Of a stretch of 64,000 nt of DNA, positions 42,543-52,321 are shown one piece after another (position 1 is the stretch's first letter; each line of letters opens with the position of its first letter). The stretch is from Arthrobacter zhangbolii. Its GTDB lineage: Bacteria; Actinomycetota; Actinomycetes; Actinomycetales; Micrococcaceae. Below the pieces are notes generated by a model, which saw nothing but the letters and a program-made list of their open reading frames with translations, was not told the DNA's origin and did not search any database. The position numbers and the translations under genes are program-made. Where the stretch lies: positions 930,001 through 994,000 of the forward strand of contig NZ_CP094984.1 in NCBI RefSeq assembly GCF_022869865.1, in the 5' to 3' direction.

Positions 42543-43826
42543 GTGAGAGTATCCACCCAGCCCGTCACCAACGCGCCCCTGTCGGATGTCGATCCCGAAA
42601 TTGCGGCCGTTCTGAACGATGAGCTGTCCCGCCAGCGCAGCACCTTGGAAATGATCGCCTCGGAGAACTTTGCGCCGCGGGCGGTCCTGGAAACCCAGGG
42701 ATCGGTGCTGACCAACAAATATGCCGAGGGTTATCCCGGACGCCGGTACTACGGCGGATGCGAGCATGTGGACGTAGCGGAAAACCTGGCCATCGAGCGG
42801 GTGAAGGCCCTGTACGGTGCGGAGTTCGCCAACGTCCAGCCGCACTCCGGTGCCTCCGCGAATGCCGCGGCGCTCGCCGCCCTGCTCCAGCCGGGGGAGA
42901 AGCTGATGGGGCTGAACCTTGCCCACGGCGGCCATCTCACCCACGGCATGAAGCTGAACTTCTCCGGCAAGCTCTACGACGTCGCCGCTTACGGTGTGGA
43001 TGAGCAGAGCTACCGGGTGGACATGGACAAGGTCCGCGAGCAGGCGCTCGCCGAACGTCCGCAGGTCATCGTCGCCGGCTGGTCCGCCTACCCCCGGCAG
43101 CTGGACTTCGAGGCTTTCCGTTCCATAGCTGATGAGGTGGGTGCCTACCTCTGGACGGACATGGCGCACTTCGCCGGACTGGTCGCAGCGGGACTCCATC
43201 CGAACCCGGTGCCGGCCTCCGACGTGGTTACCTCCACGGTGCACAAGACCCTGGCCGGGCCCCGCTCGGGCATGATCCTCGCGAAGCAGGAGTATGCCAA
43301 GAAGCTGAACTCCGCCGTTTTCCCGGGCCAGCAGGGCGGGCCGTTGATGCACGTTATTGCCGCGAAGGCAGTGGCCTTCAAGATCGCCGGGTCGGAGGAA
43401 TTCCGGGAACGGCAGGAACGTGTGCTTGAAGGCGCCAGAATCATTGCGGACCGGCTCAACGCACCCGATGTGGCCGAACACGGCGTATCGGTCCTGACCG
43501 GCGGCACCGACGTCCACCTGATTCTGGTGGACCTGCGGAACTCGGCACTGGACGGGAAACAGGCCGAAGACCTGCTGCACTCCGTCGGCATTACGGTCAA
43601 CCGCAATTCAGTGCCCTTTGATCCCCGACCGCCCATGGTCACCTCCGGCCTGCGGATCGGCACCCCGGCGCTGGCAACCCGCGGCTTCGGCAGCACCGAA
43701 TTCACCGAGGTTGCCGAAATCATTGCGGCCGCACTGAAGCCGGCCCCCGACGTCGACGCGCTGCGCGCCCGCGTGGCGGCGCTGGCGGAAAACTTCCCCC
43801 TCTACCCCGGACAGGAGCAGTGGTAA
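42543..43826 (+). CDS. glyA: Serine hydroxymethyltransferase
   Basis: 427 residues, PLP enzyme making glycine and 5,10-methylene-THF from serine and [23 protein letters not shown] and [20 protein letters not shown] are the N-terminal signatures; the PLP lysine lies in [19 protein letters not shown] near residue 235; [24 protein letters not shown] sequence near the end binds folate. GTG 42543 has AGGAG seven bases upstream. It is the first gene of the ZTP-controlled operon, followed by folD after 20 bases. Confidence 0.96.
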   Translation: MRVSTQPVTNAPLSDVDPEIAAVLNDELSRQRSTLEMIASENFAPRAVLETQGSVLTNKYAEGYPGRRYYGGCEHVDVAENLAIERVKALYGAEFANVQPHSGASANAAALAALLQPGEKLMGLNLAHGGHLTHGMKLNFSGKLYDVAAYGVDEQSYRVDMDKVREQALAERPQVIVAGWSAYPRQLDFEAFRSIADEVGAYLWTDMAHFAGLVAAGLHPNPVPASDVVTSTVHKTLAGPRSGMILAKQEYAKKLNSAVFPGQQGGPLMHVIAAKAVAFKIAGSEEFRERQERVLEGARIIADRLNAPDVAEHGVSVLTGGTDVHLILVDLRNSALDGKQAEDLLHSVGITVNRNSVPFDPRPPMVTSGLRIGTPALATRGFGSTEFTEVAEIIAAALKPAPDVDALRARVAALAENFPLYPGQEQW

Positions 43827-43846
43827 CCGTGGAGAAAGGAACCAAC

Positions 43847-44854
43847 ATGGAGGGCAGTGTTGCCAAGACACCCGTCGCCGAAACACCCGCCGAAACCCCC
43901 GAGGAAACAGGCGTGAACCTGGGCTGGGATGTGAAGGAGAAAACGGAATTCGGCACCCCGGTAGCCGCCCGGATCCTGGACGGCCGGGCCGCTGCCCGCG
44001 ATATTAAGGACGAGCTCAGCGAACGGGTCCGGCTGCTGAAGGATGAACACGGCATCACCCCCGGGCTGGGCACCGTCCTGGTGGGGGATGACCCGGCCAG
44101 CCACTCCTACGTGGGCGGCAAGCACAAGGACTGCAAGCAGGTGGGCATTAACTCCATCCGCCGCGACCTGCCCGGCGACATCAGCCAGGCGGATCTGGAA
44201 AAGGTTATCGACGAGCTGAACGAGGACCCGGCCACCACCGGGTACATAGTCCAGCTTCCGCTGCCGGCCCACATAGATACCAACGCCATCCTCGAACGGA
44301 TTGCGCCGGAGAAGGACGCCGACGGGCTGCACCCGGTGAACCTGGGCCGCCTGGTGCTGAACGTCAGCGAACCCATGACCTCCCCGCTGCCCTGCACCCC
44401 GCACGGGATTGTGCAGCTGCTGGTGCGCAACGGCATTGCCCTGACCGGCAAGAAGGTGCTGGTGGTGGGCCGCGGCGTCACCGTCGGCCGCCCGCTGGGG
44501 CTGCTGCTGACCCGCCGGCCGATCAACGCCACCGTCACCTTGGCGCACACCGGGACCGTGGACCTCTTTGAACATCTGCGCTCCGCCGACGTTGTGGTGG
44601 CTGCTGCCGGCTTCCCCGAGATGATCAAGGCCGAGGACCTCAAGCCGGGCGCGATTGTCCTGGACGTGGGCGTCACCCGCGTCACGGATCCGGAGACCGG
44701 CAAGACCACGCTTACCGGAGACGTGGATCCCGCGGCCGCCGACGTCGCCTCCTGGATCTCGCCCAACCCCGGCGGTGTGGGTCCGATGACCCGCGCCATG
44801 CTGCTGGCCAACGTTGTGGAAGCGGCCGAGCGGAAGGCCGGAATCCTGGCCTAG
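43847..44854 (+). CDS. folD: Methylenetetrahydrofolate dehydrogenase / cyclohydrolase with an N-terminal extension
   Basis: 335 residues. It interconverts 5,10-methylene-THF and 10-formyl-[23 protein letters not shown] contains the catalytic Tyr-Lys pair; [66 protein letters not shown] and [20 protein letters not shown] complete the family. The usual protein begins near [15 protein letters not shown], so about 43 extra residues ([20 protein letters not shown] and flanks) precede it. ATG 43847 has AAAGGA seven bases upstream, so the extension looks real. Coupled with glyA under the riboswitch. Confidence 0.93.
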   Translation: MEGSVAKTPVAETPAETPEETGVNLGWDVKEKTEFGTPVAARILDGRAAARDIKDELSERVRLLKDEHGITPGLGTVLVGDDPASHSYVGGKHKDCKQVGINSIRRDLPGDISQADLEKVIDELNEDPATTGYIVQLPLPAHIDTNAILERIAPEKDADGLHPVNLGRLVLNVSEPMTSPLPCTPHGIVQLLVRNGIALTGKKVLVVGRGVTVGRPLGLLLTRRPINATVTLAHTGTVDLFEHLRSADVVVAAAGFPEMIKAEDLKPGAIVLDVGVTRVTDPETGKTTLTGDVDPAAADVASWISPNPGGVGPMTRAMLLANVVEAAERKAGILA

Positions 44855-44879
44855 GGAAGTTTCCGTAGGGATGTGTGAC

Positions 44880-44909
44880 GGGCCGGTGCGTGCAGAGGCG
44901 CGCCGGCCC
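44880..44909. terminator. Hairpin after folD
   Basis: GGGCCGGTGCG / CGCGCCGGCCC, an 11-base stem with one wobble and an eight-base loop, but no T-run. It may end the folD message. Confidence 0.4.
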
Positions 44910-44922
44910 GCACTGCGTCCAC

Positions 44923-44928
44923 TATGCT
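44923..44928 (+). promoter_or_regulatory. -10 hexamer of the ABC exporter operon, leaderless geometry
   Basis: TATGCT, six bases before GTG 44935, with no Shine-Dalgarno sequence. Confidence 0.5.
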
Positions 44929-44934
44929 GTCTGA

Positions 44935-45900
44935 GTGTCGCAGATCACAGCAAGCAAAAAAGCCCCTGAAACCCGCTCCGACTACGTTATTTCCGCCCGG
45001 GACCTGACCAAGTCCTACGGCAGCTTCACAGCCGTTAACGGCATCTCCTTTGATGTACCCCCGGGGGAGTCCTTCGGACTGCTCGGCCCCAACGGTGCGG
45101 GCAAGTCCACCACCATGAAGATGATCGGCGGCGTCTCCCAGCGGACCTCCGGTGAGCTGAGCATCATGGGCCTGGACCCCAACACGTACGGACCCGAGGT
45201 GCGGGCCCACCTGGGCGTGGTCCCGCAGCAGGACAACCTCGATGAAGACCTGCGGGTACGGGACAACCTGCTGGCCTATGGGCGGTATTTCGGCCTGCCC
45301 AAAAGCTATCTCCAGCCCAAGGCGGACGAACTGCTGGAATTCGCGCAGCTCACCGATAAGGCCAAGGCCCGCGTGGACTCCCTCTCCGGCGGCATGAAGC
45401 GGCGCCTGACCATCGCGCGGTCCCTGATCAATGACCCGAAGATCCTGCTGCTGGACGAACCCACCACCGGCCTGGACCCGCAGGCACGCCACATCCTCTG
45501 GGACCGGCTCTTCCGGCTCAAGGAAGCAGGCGTGACCCTGATCCTCACCACCCACTACATGGACGAGGCAGAGCAGCTCTGTGACCGCCTGATTGTGGTG
45601 GACAAAGGCACCATCATGGCCGAAGGGTCCCCGGCGGCCCTGATCCGCGAGCACTCCACCCGCGAAGTGGTGGAGCTGAGATTCGGTTCGGAGCGGAACA
45701 CCACCGTTGGCGCGGAGCTGGAGGGCATCGGTGAGCGGCTGGAAACGCTGCCGGACCGCGTGCTGATTTACGCCAACGACGGCGAGGCTGCCCTGGAGGC
45801 CGTGACCGGACGGGGACTGCGTCCCATCACCTCGCTGGTACGCCGTTCCTCCCTGGAAGACGTATTCCTGCGCCTGACCGGGAGGAGCCTCGTTGACTAA
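44935..45900 (+). CDS. ABC-2 type exporter ATP-binding protein
   Basis: 321 residues, one ATPase domain. Walker A is GLLGPNGAGKSTTMKMIGG (~residue 52), the Q-loop region is VVPQQDNLDEDLRVRDNLLA, the signature is DSLSGGMKRRLTIARSLIND, Walker B is ILLLDEPTTGLDPQARHILW, and the H-loop is TTHYMDEAEQLCDRLIV. The C-terminal 80 residues form the extra domain of NodI/DrrA-type ATPases. It works with the two permeases that overlap it downstream. Exported substrate unknown: drug, lipid or polysaccharide precursors are all known for the family. Confidence 0.92.
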   Translation: MSQITASKKAPETRSDYVISARDLTKSYGSFTAVNGISFDVPPGESFGLLGPNGAGKSTTMKMIGGVSQRTSGELSIMGLDPNTYGPEVRAHLGVVPQQDNLDEDLRVRDNLLAYGRYFGLPKSYLQPKADELLEFAQLTDKAKARVDSLSGGMKRRLTIARSLINDPKILLLDEPTTGLDPQARHILWDRLFRLKEAGVTLILTTHYMDEAEQLCDRLIVVDKGTIMAEGSPAALIREHSTREVVELRFGSERNTTVGAELEGIGERLETLPDRVLIYANDGEAALEAVTGRGLRPITSLVRRSSLEDVFLRLTGRSLVD

Positions 45901-46777
45901 GCTGCCAACCCGGGACGCCCGGCATGAGGTGCTGGGGCTGCGATCACCGCTGACCCCGCTGCAGACGGCCGCCAAGGCGAGGCGTTTCGGAGCCTTCTAC
46001 TACGCCGAAATGTGGATCCGCCGGATGCGCGGCTACCAGTGGACCGTGCTGATGACGGCGGTGGGGACCCCCGCGGTCTACCTGCTGGGCATGGGCACCG
46101 GGCTGGCTGTCCTTATCGACGGCAATTCGAACGCAGGTTTCCCCGGTGCCGACGGATCCACGGTGTCCTACCTGGTGTTCCTGGGCCCTGCCCTGGTGGC
46201 CACAGCGGCCCTGATGATCTCCAGTGAGGAAAACACCTATACCGTCATGGGCGGGTTCAAATGGCACCGGACCTACTACGGTCCCAATGCCAGCCCCCTC
46301 GCCAGCGGGCAGATTGCCATGGGCCATGTCCTGGGCCTGACCGTCCGCATCCTTTTCACCACGGTGATTTACTACCTGTTCCTGCTGCTCTTCGGCGCGG
46401 TGGTACAGCCGGCCACCGGCTGGCTTATGATCTTCACCGCCCTGCTGGCGGGCCTGGCTTTCGGCATGCCGCTGCTGGCGTTCAGCGCCACGCTGAAGGA
46501 GGACAAGGGGCAGTTCGCCATGGTCCAGCGGTTTATCGTTATGCCGCTGTTTTTGTTCTCGGGAACCTTCTTTCCGCTGGAGTCCCTGCCGCTGGGCGTT
46601 CGCTGGATCGGCTGGATTTCCCCGCTCTGGCATTCCACCGAGCTGGGCAGGCTGCTCAGCTACGGGCATCCCGAACCGCCGGCCCTGACGGTGCTGCATC
46701 TGGCCTACCTGCTGGCTCTCACCGCCGTCGGCCTGCTGCTTGCCCGCCGCAACTTCACGAGGAGGCTGGCCGGATGA
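45893..46777 (+). CDS. ABC-2 type permease (first of two, NodJ-like)
   Basis: 294 residues with six membrane segments. FGAFYYAEMWIRRMRGYQWT begins the amphipathic lead; VSYLVFLGPALVATAALMIS, IFTALLAGLAFGMPLLAFSA and FSGTFFPLESLPLGVRWIGW are typical of the lipooligosaccharide/NodJ exporter branch. The start is a TTG at 45893 overlapping the ATPase stop by eight bases; AGGAG lies six bases before it, which strongly supports this rare start. Confidence 0.87.
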   Translation: MTKLPTRDARHEVLGLRSPLTPLQTAAKARRFGAFYYAEMWIRRMRGYQWTVLMTAVGTPAVYLLGMGTGLAVLIDGNSNAGFPGADGSTVSYLVFLGPALVATAALMISSEENTYTVMGGFKWHRTYYGPNASPLASGQIAMGHVLGLTVRILFTTVIYYLFLLLFGAVVQPATGWLMIFTALLAGLAFGMPLLAFSATLKEDKGQFAMVQRFIVMPLFLFSGTFFPLESLPLGVRWIGWISPLWHSTELGRLLSYGHPEPPALTVLHLAYLLALTAVGLLLARRNFTRRLAG

Positions 46778-47613
46778 GTGCGCACGCTGAAAACAGAACA
46801 GCGCCCACCACACTGGTGCCCAAGGACCGGTTCCTCGGATCCCTGTACGGACGGAACATCCGGGCAGTGATCGCCCGCGGACTGAAAGCCACCTGGGGCA
46901 CCAACTGGTCCATCATGGTCAGCGGATTCGTGGAACCGGTGCTCTATCTGGTGGCCATGGGCATAGGCCTGGGTGCGCTGGTGGGCACGGTGGCCGGCCC
47001 GGGCGGACAGGAAATGAATTACGCGAACTTCATCGCGCCGGCCCTGCTGGCTGTGTCAGCGATGAACGGAGCCGTCTATGACTCCACCATGAACGTGTTC
47101 TTCAAACTCAATTACGCCCGCCTGTATGAGGGCATGCTGTCCACCCCGCTGGGGCCGCTGGATGTTGCCATGGGGGAGATCTTCCTGGCCCTGCTGCGCG
47201 GTGCCATGTATGCCACCGGCTTCACCGCAGTGATGGGAGCCATGGGGCTGATCACCTCGCCCTGGGCACTGCTGATGATCCCGGCAGCCGTAGTGATCGC
47301 TTTTGGCTTTGCCTCCTTCGGGATGGCCATCACCAGCTACATGAAGACGTTCCAGCAGTTGGACTGGGTGAACATGATCATGCTCCCCATGTTCCTGCTC
47401 TCAGCAACCTTCTATCCGCTCAGTGTTTATCCCGAGGCGGTGCAGTCAGTGATCCAGGCGCTGCCGCTATGGCACGGGGTGGAACTGCTGCGCCAGATCA
47501 GCGTAGGCATCTTTACCTGGGGAACGGCGGGGCATCTGCTCTACTTCGTTGTGATGATTGCCGTAGGCCTGACGATGACCACCAACCGGCTGAAAGCGCT
47601 GTTCCTGAAGTAG
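46774..47613 (+). CDS. ABC-2 type permease (second of two)
   Basis: 279 residues with six membrane segments, homologous in layout to the preceding permease. SLYGRNIRAVIARGLKATWG, then EPVLYLVAMGIGLGALVGTV, and LSATFYPLSVYPEAVQSVIQ match the same family block (FSGTFFPLESLP in its partner). The ATG overlaps the previous stop (ATGA). The two permeases plus the ATPase should form an A-A-B-C exporter. The 3' end is followed by a palindromic CCGGCCCGGGCCGG without a T-run. Confidence 0.87.
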   Translation: MSAHAENRTAPTTLVPKDRFLGSLYGRNIRAVIARGLKATWGTNWSIMVSGFVEPVLYLVAMGIGLGALVGTVAGPGGQEMNYANFIAPALLAVSAMNGAVYDSTMNVFFKLNYARLYEGMLSTPLGPLDVAMGEIFLALLRGAMYATGFTAVMGAMGLITSPWALLMIPAAVVIAFGFASFGMAITSYMKTFQQLDWVNMIMLPMFLLSATFYPLSVYPEAVQSVIQALPLWHGVELLRQISVGIFTWGTAGHLLYFVVMIAVGLTMTTNRLKALFLK

Positions 47614-47652
47614 GAGCCGGCCCGGGCCGGGCATGCGGCACTGTTCGCGTGC

Positions 47653-48174
47653 CTAGCCTTCGGCCTGCTCGTACCTGCGGCGGAAAACACCGGCCAGCCG
47701 GTCATTGAACAGGACGAACTCCGCCCGTTCCAGGCTGCCCGGCCGGTGGGCGGCCACTTCCGCCAGAGCCACTTCAGCGACCGTCTCCGGGTTCCAGCCG
47801 TACACGCCGGCGCTGACGGCGGGGAACGCGATGCTGCGTGCCCCCAGTTCCTCGGCGGCTGTCAGCGCTGTCCGAAAACAGGAGCGCAGCAGCTCCGGGT
47901 CGGTCTCGCCCGCGGTCGCGTTGGGGCCCACGGTATGCACCACCCAGCGGGCCGGCAGGTCAAACCCCTCCGTTGCGACTGACTGTCCCGTGGGCAGCCC
48001 GTCCGGCAGCGTGGTGGCGCGCAGTTTCCGGCAGGCGGCCAGCAGGCCCGGCCCCGCCGCCCGGTGAATGGCGCCGTCCACGCCGCCGCCGCCCAGCAGG
48101 GAGGAATTGGCGGCATTCACAATAACGTCGGTGTCGCGTTCGGTGATGTCTCCGGTGAGAATCTCAATCTGCAT
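47653..48174 (-). CDS. Macro domain protein (O-acetyl-ADP-ribose deacetylase type)
   Basis: 173 residues. The ADP-ribose-binding signature MQIEILTGDITERDTDVIVN, followed by NAANSSLLGGGGVDGAIH, and SIAFPAVSAGVYGWNPETVA are the hallmark of MacroD/YmdB hydrolases, including the Asn and Gly-rich loop used in deacetylation. It probably removes ADP-ribose or acetyl groups from metabolites or proteins. A weak leaderless-type hexamer (CACACT) sits six bases before ATG 48174. Confidence 0.9.
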   Translation of the reverse strand: MQIEILTGDITERDTDVIVNAANSSLLGGGGVDGAIHRAAGPGLLAACRKLRATTLPDGLPTGQSVATEGFDLPARWVVHTVGPNATAGETDPELLRSCFRTALTAAEELGARSIAFPAVSAGVYGWNPETVAEVALAEVAAHRPGSLERAEFVLFNDRLAGVFRRRYEQAEG

Positions 48175-48308
48175 CGGCCCAGTGTGCCACCGCTCCGCGG
48201 CGGGCACCACCGGCCCCGGACTCCCCTAGGGGCGCGGAAAGCATGCCCGGCGGTCACCCTGAGCGAAACCGGAACCGGACCCCTGCGGAAGTTTGAGAGA
48301 ATGAAACC

Positions 48309-48818
48309 ATGCAGTCGATCCGAAACGGCAAGACGCCGTCGCCTTCGTCCACGCCCGGCCGCGGTGTCAGCCGCAAGATGGGCAACATCGGCATCACCGT
48401 GATGCTCATCGTGTTCCTCGTGGCGGTGGTTTTTGCCGCCAACCAGAATGACGTTATTGGCTGGCTTGTAGTCATCGTCTCCCTTGGCTGGCTGTGCCTG
48501 GCCACCTTTGTTGTTTTCTCCGTCCGCGGGGCCGCACGCAAGGCCACTGCGAAGCTGGCGGACGCCACCGCAGGGCTTCGCCCCGCAGGCGCACCCGGGG
48601 TCTCCGTGGTGGATGAGGGCACCATTGTCCGGGATCGGAAACTGGACCACAGCTTCAAGATCATCCAGGTCCAGTCCAAGGTGATTCGCGAGAACTTGGA
48701 CACAGACCGCGAGATGGTGGACCGTGCACTCGAGACCATCGAGATTACCGCGCACAACGCGCGTGGCATGATCAAGAAGGAGGATGGCGGGCCCGTCGAG
48801 GGCACCGTCGTCGATTAG
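48309..48818 (+). CDS. Small two-helix membrane protein of unknown function
   Basis: 169 residues. A Ser/Pro-rich basic N-terminus is followed by NIGITVMLIVFLVAVVFAAN and IGWLVVIVSLGWLCLATFVV, two membrane helices with a very short turn. The cytoplasmic C-terminal 90 residues are charged and helical (VIRENLDTDREMVDRALETI). Not recognised as a named family. It is separated from xth by 95 bases. Confidence 0.65.
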   Translation: MQSIRNGKTPSPSSTPGRGVSRKMGNIGITVMLIVFLVAVVFAANQNDVIGWLVVIVSLGWLCLATFVVFSVRGAARKATAKLADATAGLRPAGAPGVSVVDEGTIVRDRKLDHSFKIIQVQSKVIRENLDTDREMVDRALETIEITAHNARGMIKKEDGGPVEGTVVD

Positions 48819-48900
48819 CAAAAACGCAGCGTTCCCGGCGCCGCCAGTTTCCACGGCGGCAGGCCGGAGACGCTGTTCGGGGTGAGCAGCTACTGAGGAG

Positions 48901-48906
48901 TATGGT
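48901..48906 (+). promoter_or_regulatory. -10 hexamer of xth, leaderless geometry
   Basis: TATGGT, seven bases before GTG 48914. A GAGGAG lies just upstream but only one base from an alternative ATG at 48902, too close to act as its ribosome site. Confidence 0.4.
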
Positions 48907-48913
48907 TATTCGC

Positions 48914-49780
48914 GTGAGTTCGGCATCAGAGGAAACAGCGTCAGCAGAGACTACGGACAGCTCCGGAAAAACGCTGCGCATTGCGTCAGTGAACGTCAAC
49001 GGAATCCGTGCAGCCTACAAGCGCGGCATGGCCGAGTGGCTGGCCGAGCGTGACGTGGACATCCTCTGCCTCCAGGAAGTCCGTGCACCCGACGCCATCC
49101 TGCGCGGACTGCTGGGGGACACCTGGCACATCGAGCACGCCGAATGCGTCGAAGCCAAGGGTCGGGCCGGGGTAGCCATTGCCTCCCGGATGCCCCCCAC
49201 GGCTGTGCGTGAGCACATCGGCGACGAGTACTTCGCGCTCTCCGGACGCTGGGTGGAAGCGGATTACAAGGTCACCGTGGACGGTGCCGAAAAGATCCTG
49301 ACCGTGGTCAGCGCGTACGTCCACTCCGGCGAGGTGGACACCCCCAAGCAGGTGGACAAGTACCGCTTCCTGGACACCATGAGTGCCCGGCTGCCCGCCC
49401 TGGCGCAGGAAAGTGACTATGTACTGGTTGTGGGTGACCTGAACGTGGGACACACCCCGCTGGACATCAAGAACTGGAAGGGCAACGTCAAGCGTGCCGG
49501 CTTCCTGCCCGAGGAACGCGCCTACTTCGACCGTTTCTTTGGCGAGGAAATCGGGTACACCGACGTGCACCGCAAGCTGGCGGGCGACGTCAACGGCCCC
49601 TACACCTGGTGGTCCTGGCGCGGCCAGGCGTTCGACAATGACTCCGGCTGGCGCATTGATTACCACATGGCCACCCCGGAGTTGGCTGCCCGTGCCGCAA
49701 ACGCCGTCGTGGACCGTGCGCCCACTTACGACTCCCGCTTCTCAGACCACGCTCCGCTAGTGATCGACTACCACTTCTAA
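48914..49780 (+). CDS. xth: Exodeoxyribonuclease III family nuclease
   Basis: 288 residues. AP endonuclease/3'-5' exonuclease of base-excision repair. [20 protein letters not shown], then [15 protein letters not shown] with the metal-binding glutamate, [40 protein letters not shown] and [13 protein letters not shown] cover all catalytic motifs, including the SDH histidine. The first 20 or so residues are a Ser/Thr/Glu-rich lead. The start could be ATG 48902 (four residues longer); GTG 48914 is preferred for its promoter geometry. trpS follows after ten bases. Confidence 0.92.
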   Translation: MSSASEETASAETTDSSGKTLRIASVNVNGIRAAYKRGMAEWLAERDVDILCLQEVRAPDAILRGLLGDTWHIEHAECVEAKGRAGVAIASRMPPTAVREHIGDEYFALSGRWVEADYKVTVDGAEKILTVVSAYVHSGEVDTPKQVDKYRFLDTMSARLPALAQESDYVLVVGDLNVGHTPLDIKNWKGNVKRAGFLPEERAYFDRFFGEEIGYTDVHRKLAGDVNGPYTWWSWRGQAFDNDSGWRIDYHMATPELAARAANAVVDRAPTYDSRFSDHAPLVIDYHF

Positions 49781-49790
49781 GGTTTTCTCC

Positions 49791-50825
49791 ATGACTTCGA
49801 ACTCCTCCACCGGCCGCGCGCGCATTCTTTCCGGGATGCAGCCCTCCGCCGACTCGCTCCATCTGGGCAACTACCTCGGTGCCCTGGTGAACTGGGTGCG
49901 GCTCCAGGACGAGTACGACGCCTACTTCTTCATCCCCGACCTTCACGCGATCACCGTCCCGCAGGACCCGGCGGACCTGCGCCAGCGCACCAGGGTCACC
50001 GCCGCGCAGTACATAGCCGGCGGCGTCGACGTCGAGAAGGCCACCCTCTTTGTCCAGTCCCAGGTGCCCGAGCACGCGCAGCTCGCCTGGGTGCTCAACT
50101 GCCTCACCGGGTTCGGCGAAGCCTCCCGGATGACTCAGTTCAAGGACAAGCAGCAGCGTTTCGGCGCCGATTCGGCCAGTGTGGGGCTGTTCACCTACCC
50201 CATCCTGCAGGTGGCGGACATCCTGCTGTACCAGCCGCAGGGCGTCCCGGTGGGGGAGGACCAGCGCCAGCACGTGGAGCTGAGCCGGGACCTGGCCAAG
50301 CGCTTCAACACCCGCTTCGGCGAAACCTTCACGGTCCCGGAGGTCTTCATCCAAAAACAGGCCGCGAAGATTTATGACCTGCAGAACCCCGCGGCAAAGA
50401 TGTCCAAGTCGGCAGCCTCGCCAGCCGGCCTGATCAACCTGCTCGACGAGGACAAAGTCATCGCCAAGCGGATCAAATCCGCGGTGACTGATGACGGCAG
50501 CGAGATCCGGTTCGACCGGGACACGAAGCCGGGCATCTCGAACCTGCTGTCCATCTACTCCCTGATCAGCGGACGCAGTGTGGAAACACTGGAAAAGGAG
50601 TACGAAGGCAAAATGTACGGACACCTCAAGGTGGACCTTGCGGACGTAGTCACCGAACATATCCGCCCCATCCGCGAGCGGGCGCTGCACCTGCTGGACG
50701 ATCCCGCGGAGCTGGACCGGCTGCTGGCGGTCGGGGCCCGGAAGGCCCGCGAAACCGCATCAGTCACCCTGGCGGACGTATACGAGAAAGTCGGCTTCCT
50801 GCCCCTGGGCAGCGCCACGGTCTAG
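49791..50825 (+). CDS. trpS: Tryptophanyl-tRNA synthetase
   Basis: 344 residues, class I aminoacyl-tRNA synthetase. The HIGH-like motif is [20 protein letters not shown] (residues ~19-38) preceded by ILSGMQP, and the KMSKS motif is [19 protein letters not shown] (~202). [20 protein letters not shown] and [20 protein letters not shown] are the tryptophan-specific blocks. The length is normal. It is likely co-transcribed with xth and followed four bases later by the 2H phosphoesterase gene. Confidence 0.96.
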   Translation: MTSNSSTGRARILSGMQPSADSLHLGNYLGALVNWVRLQDEYDAYFFIPDLHAITVPQDPADLRQRTRVTAAQYIAGGVDVEKATLFVQSQVPEHAQLAWVLNCLTGFGEASRMTQFKDKQQRFGADSASVGLFTYPILQVADILLYQPQGVPVGEDQRQHVELSRDLAKRFNTRFGETFTVPEVFIQKQAAKIYDLQNPAAKMSKSAASPAGLINLLDEDKVIAKRIKSAVTDDGSEIRFDRDTKPGISNLLSIYSLISGRSVETLEKEYEGKMYGHLKVDLADVVTEHIRPIRERALHLLDDPAELDRLLAVGARKARETASVTLADVYEKVGFLPLGSATV

Positions 50826-50829
50826 TGCC

Positions 50830-51417
50830 ATGAGAATCTCTGAATCCCTCGACCAGATCCACGCCGCCGGTGTCCCCGACGACAGCAGGACGGTGGAGTG
50901 CGCTGCCCGCTGCGTGGGCATCGTTATTGCGGTTCCCGAGCCCATGGCCAGTGAGCTCCGGGCCGCCCGGGCGTCCTTCGGGGATCCCATGGCGGCAGTG
51001 ATTCCTGCCCACATCACCCTTGTGACCACCACCGAGACCAGCGACTGGGATGCCACCGTGGACCATGTGCGGGAGGTGGCTGCGGCACAGGAGCCGTTCC
51101 GGGTCACTCTGCAGGGAAGCGCCTCGTTCCGCCCCGTGTCTCCGGTGGTGTACGTGAACGTGGACCAGGGCTTCGATGAGTGCATTGCCCTGCACAAGGA
51201 ACTCCAGAGCGGCCCGCTGGCCCGCGATCTGGTCTTTCCCTTCCATCCCCATGTCACAGTGGCACACGATGTCAGCGAACAGAGCATGGATGAGGCCGTC
51301 AGGCGTCTGGATGACTACCAGGCATCCTTCACAGTGGACTGCGTTGGCCTCTATGAACACGACGCCACCGGGCTGTGGAAGCTGCACGAGCACGTGCAGC
51401 TCGGCACAGGGGCCTAA
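50830..51417 (+). CDS. 2'-5' RNA ligase / 2H phosphoesterase superfamily protein
   Basis: 195 residues. The two HxT-type motifs are AHITLVTTTETSDWD (about residue 62) and HPHVTVAHDVSEQSM (about 140), spaced as in the 2H superfamily, whose members hydrolyse or ligate 2',5'- or cyclic phosphodiesters. The natural substrate is unknown. It follows trpS by four bases, so it is the last gene of a probable xth-trpS-2H operon. Confidence 0.87.
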   Translation: MRISESLDQIHAAGVPDDSRTVECAARCVGIVIAVPEPMASELRAARASFGDPMAAVIPAHITLVTTTETSDWDATVDHVREVAAAQEPFRVTLQGSASFRPVSPVVYVNVDQGFDECIALHKELQSGPLARDLVFPFHPHVTVAHDVSEQSMDEAVRRLDDYQASFTVDCVGLYEHDATGLWKLHEHVQLGTGA

Positions 51418-51469
51418 ACCGCCACGCCCGCCTGCGGCCTCTGGCAGTGCCAGGCAGCGCCGAGCGCGT

Positions 51470-52243
51470 CTAGGGCTCGTCCAGATCCAGGTACGTACCT
51501 GCCCACGCGGCGATGATGGCAGCTGCGCGGGAGGTCTGGGACCGCTCCACCATCAGATGGTCGCTGCCCTCCAGGGAAATGAAGTTGCGCGGATGCCGGG
51601 CCGTGGAGAAGATCTCGCTCGCGTTATCGATCCCCACCGTGTTGTCGGTGGGGGAGTGCATCACCATCAGGGGCAGATGCAGGTCCCGGATGTCCCCGGT
51701 GAGGTCATGGCTGCGCAGATCCTCGATCAGGTGCCGGCGGATTTCGAGTTCCCCGCCGCCCAGGTCCACCCGCGCCGATCCCTGTTCGGCAATCAGGTCC
51801 AGTTCGGACTCGAACAGGTGCACCACGTGGGAGGGCCTGAACGGGGCCGCGATGGTGGCTACTGCCCGCAGCCCGGAAATCTCCGACGCGGCGGCCAGAA
51901 CGGCGGCTCCGCCCAGGGAATGCCCCACCAGCAGGGAAACCGGACGCCCGGATTCGGCCATAAAGGCTGCTGCATGCTGCAGGTCGGCGACCTTGGTGCT
52001 GAAGCTGCCGTCCTCCCAGTTGCCGGTGGAGCTGCCCAGTCCGGCAGCGTCATAGCGCAGCACACCGATGCCGTGACCGGCCAGCGCCTTCGAAATTCGG
52101 GACGCGGCAGCACTGTTCTTCCCCAGGGTGAAACCGTGGCTGAACAGTGCCCAGGCGCCGGTTCCGCCGTCGGGAATGTCGAGGGTGCCGGCCAGGGTGG
52201 TGCCGTTGACACCGGGGAAGGAGACGGATTCAAACGTAGGCAT
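51470..52243 (-). CDS. Alpha/beta hydrolase
   Basis: 257 residues. The oxyanion region is ALFSHGFTLGKNSAAASRI, the nucleophile elbow is LLVGHSLGGAAVLAAASEI (Ser near residue 107), the acid lies in VMHSPTDNTVGIDNASEIF, and the His in LEGSDHLMVERSQTSRAAAI. The pattern resembles small esterases or peptidase-like hydrolases of the YqiA/BAAT type; substrate unknown. On the coding strand TAGAGT lies seven bases before the ATG, giving a likely leaderless transcript. Confidence 0.88.
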   Translation of the reverse strand: MPTFESVSFPGVNGTTLAGTLDIPDGGTGAWALFSHGFTLGKNSAAASRISKALAGHGIGVLRYDAAGLGSSTGNWEDGSFSTKVADLQHAAAFMAESGRPVSLLVGHSLGGAAVLAAASEISGLRAVATIAAPFRPSHVVHLFESELDLIAEQGSARVDLGGGELEIRRHLIEDLRSHDLTGDIRDLHLPLMVMHSPTDNTVGIDNASEIFSTARHPRNFISLEGSDHLMVERSQTSRAAAIIAAWAGTYLDLDEP

Positions 52244-52250
52244 GCCCTCA

Positions 52251-52256
52251 ACTCTA
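52251..52256 (-). promoter_or_regulatory. -10 hexamer of the hydrolase gene, leaderless geometry
   Basis: Coding-strand TAGAGT, seven bases before ATG 52243. Confidence 0.45.
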
Positions 52257-52262
52257 TCCAGT

Positions 52263-52312
52263 ACGCAAAAGGCGCCGGTCCGCGGAAAACCGCGGACCGG
52301 CGCCTTTTGCGT
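52263..52312 (-). terminator. sdh operon terminator
   Basis: Perfect 23-base stem (52263-52285 with 52290-52312) around AAAA. On the sdh coding strand it ends in T-rich sequence. It lies nine bases after the sdhB stop. Confidence 0.92.
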
Positions 52313-52321
52313 TGATGCAGG

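Noticed and set aside
44855-44934. Riboswitch or attenuator before the ABC-2 exporter
   Set aside because: Only one hairpin without a T-run is present, and the exporter start has leaderless geometry. A folD terminator is simpler.
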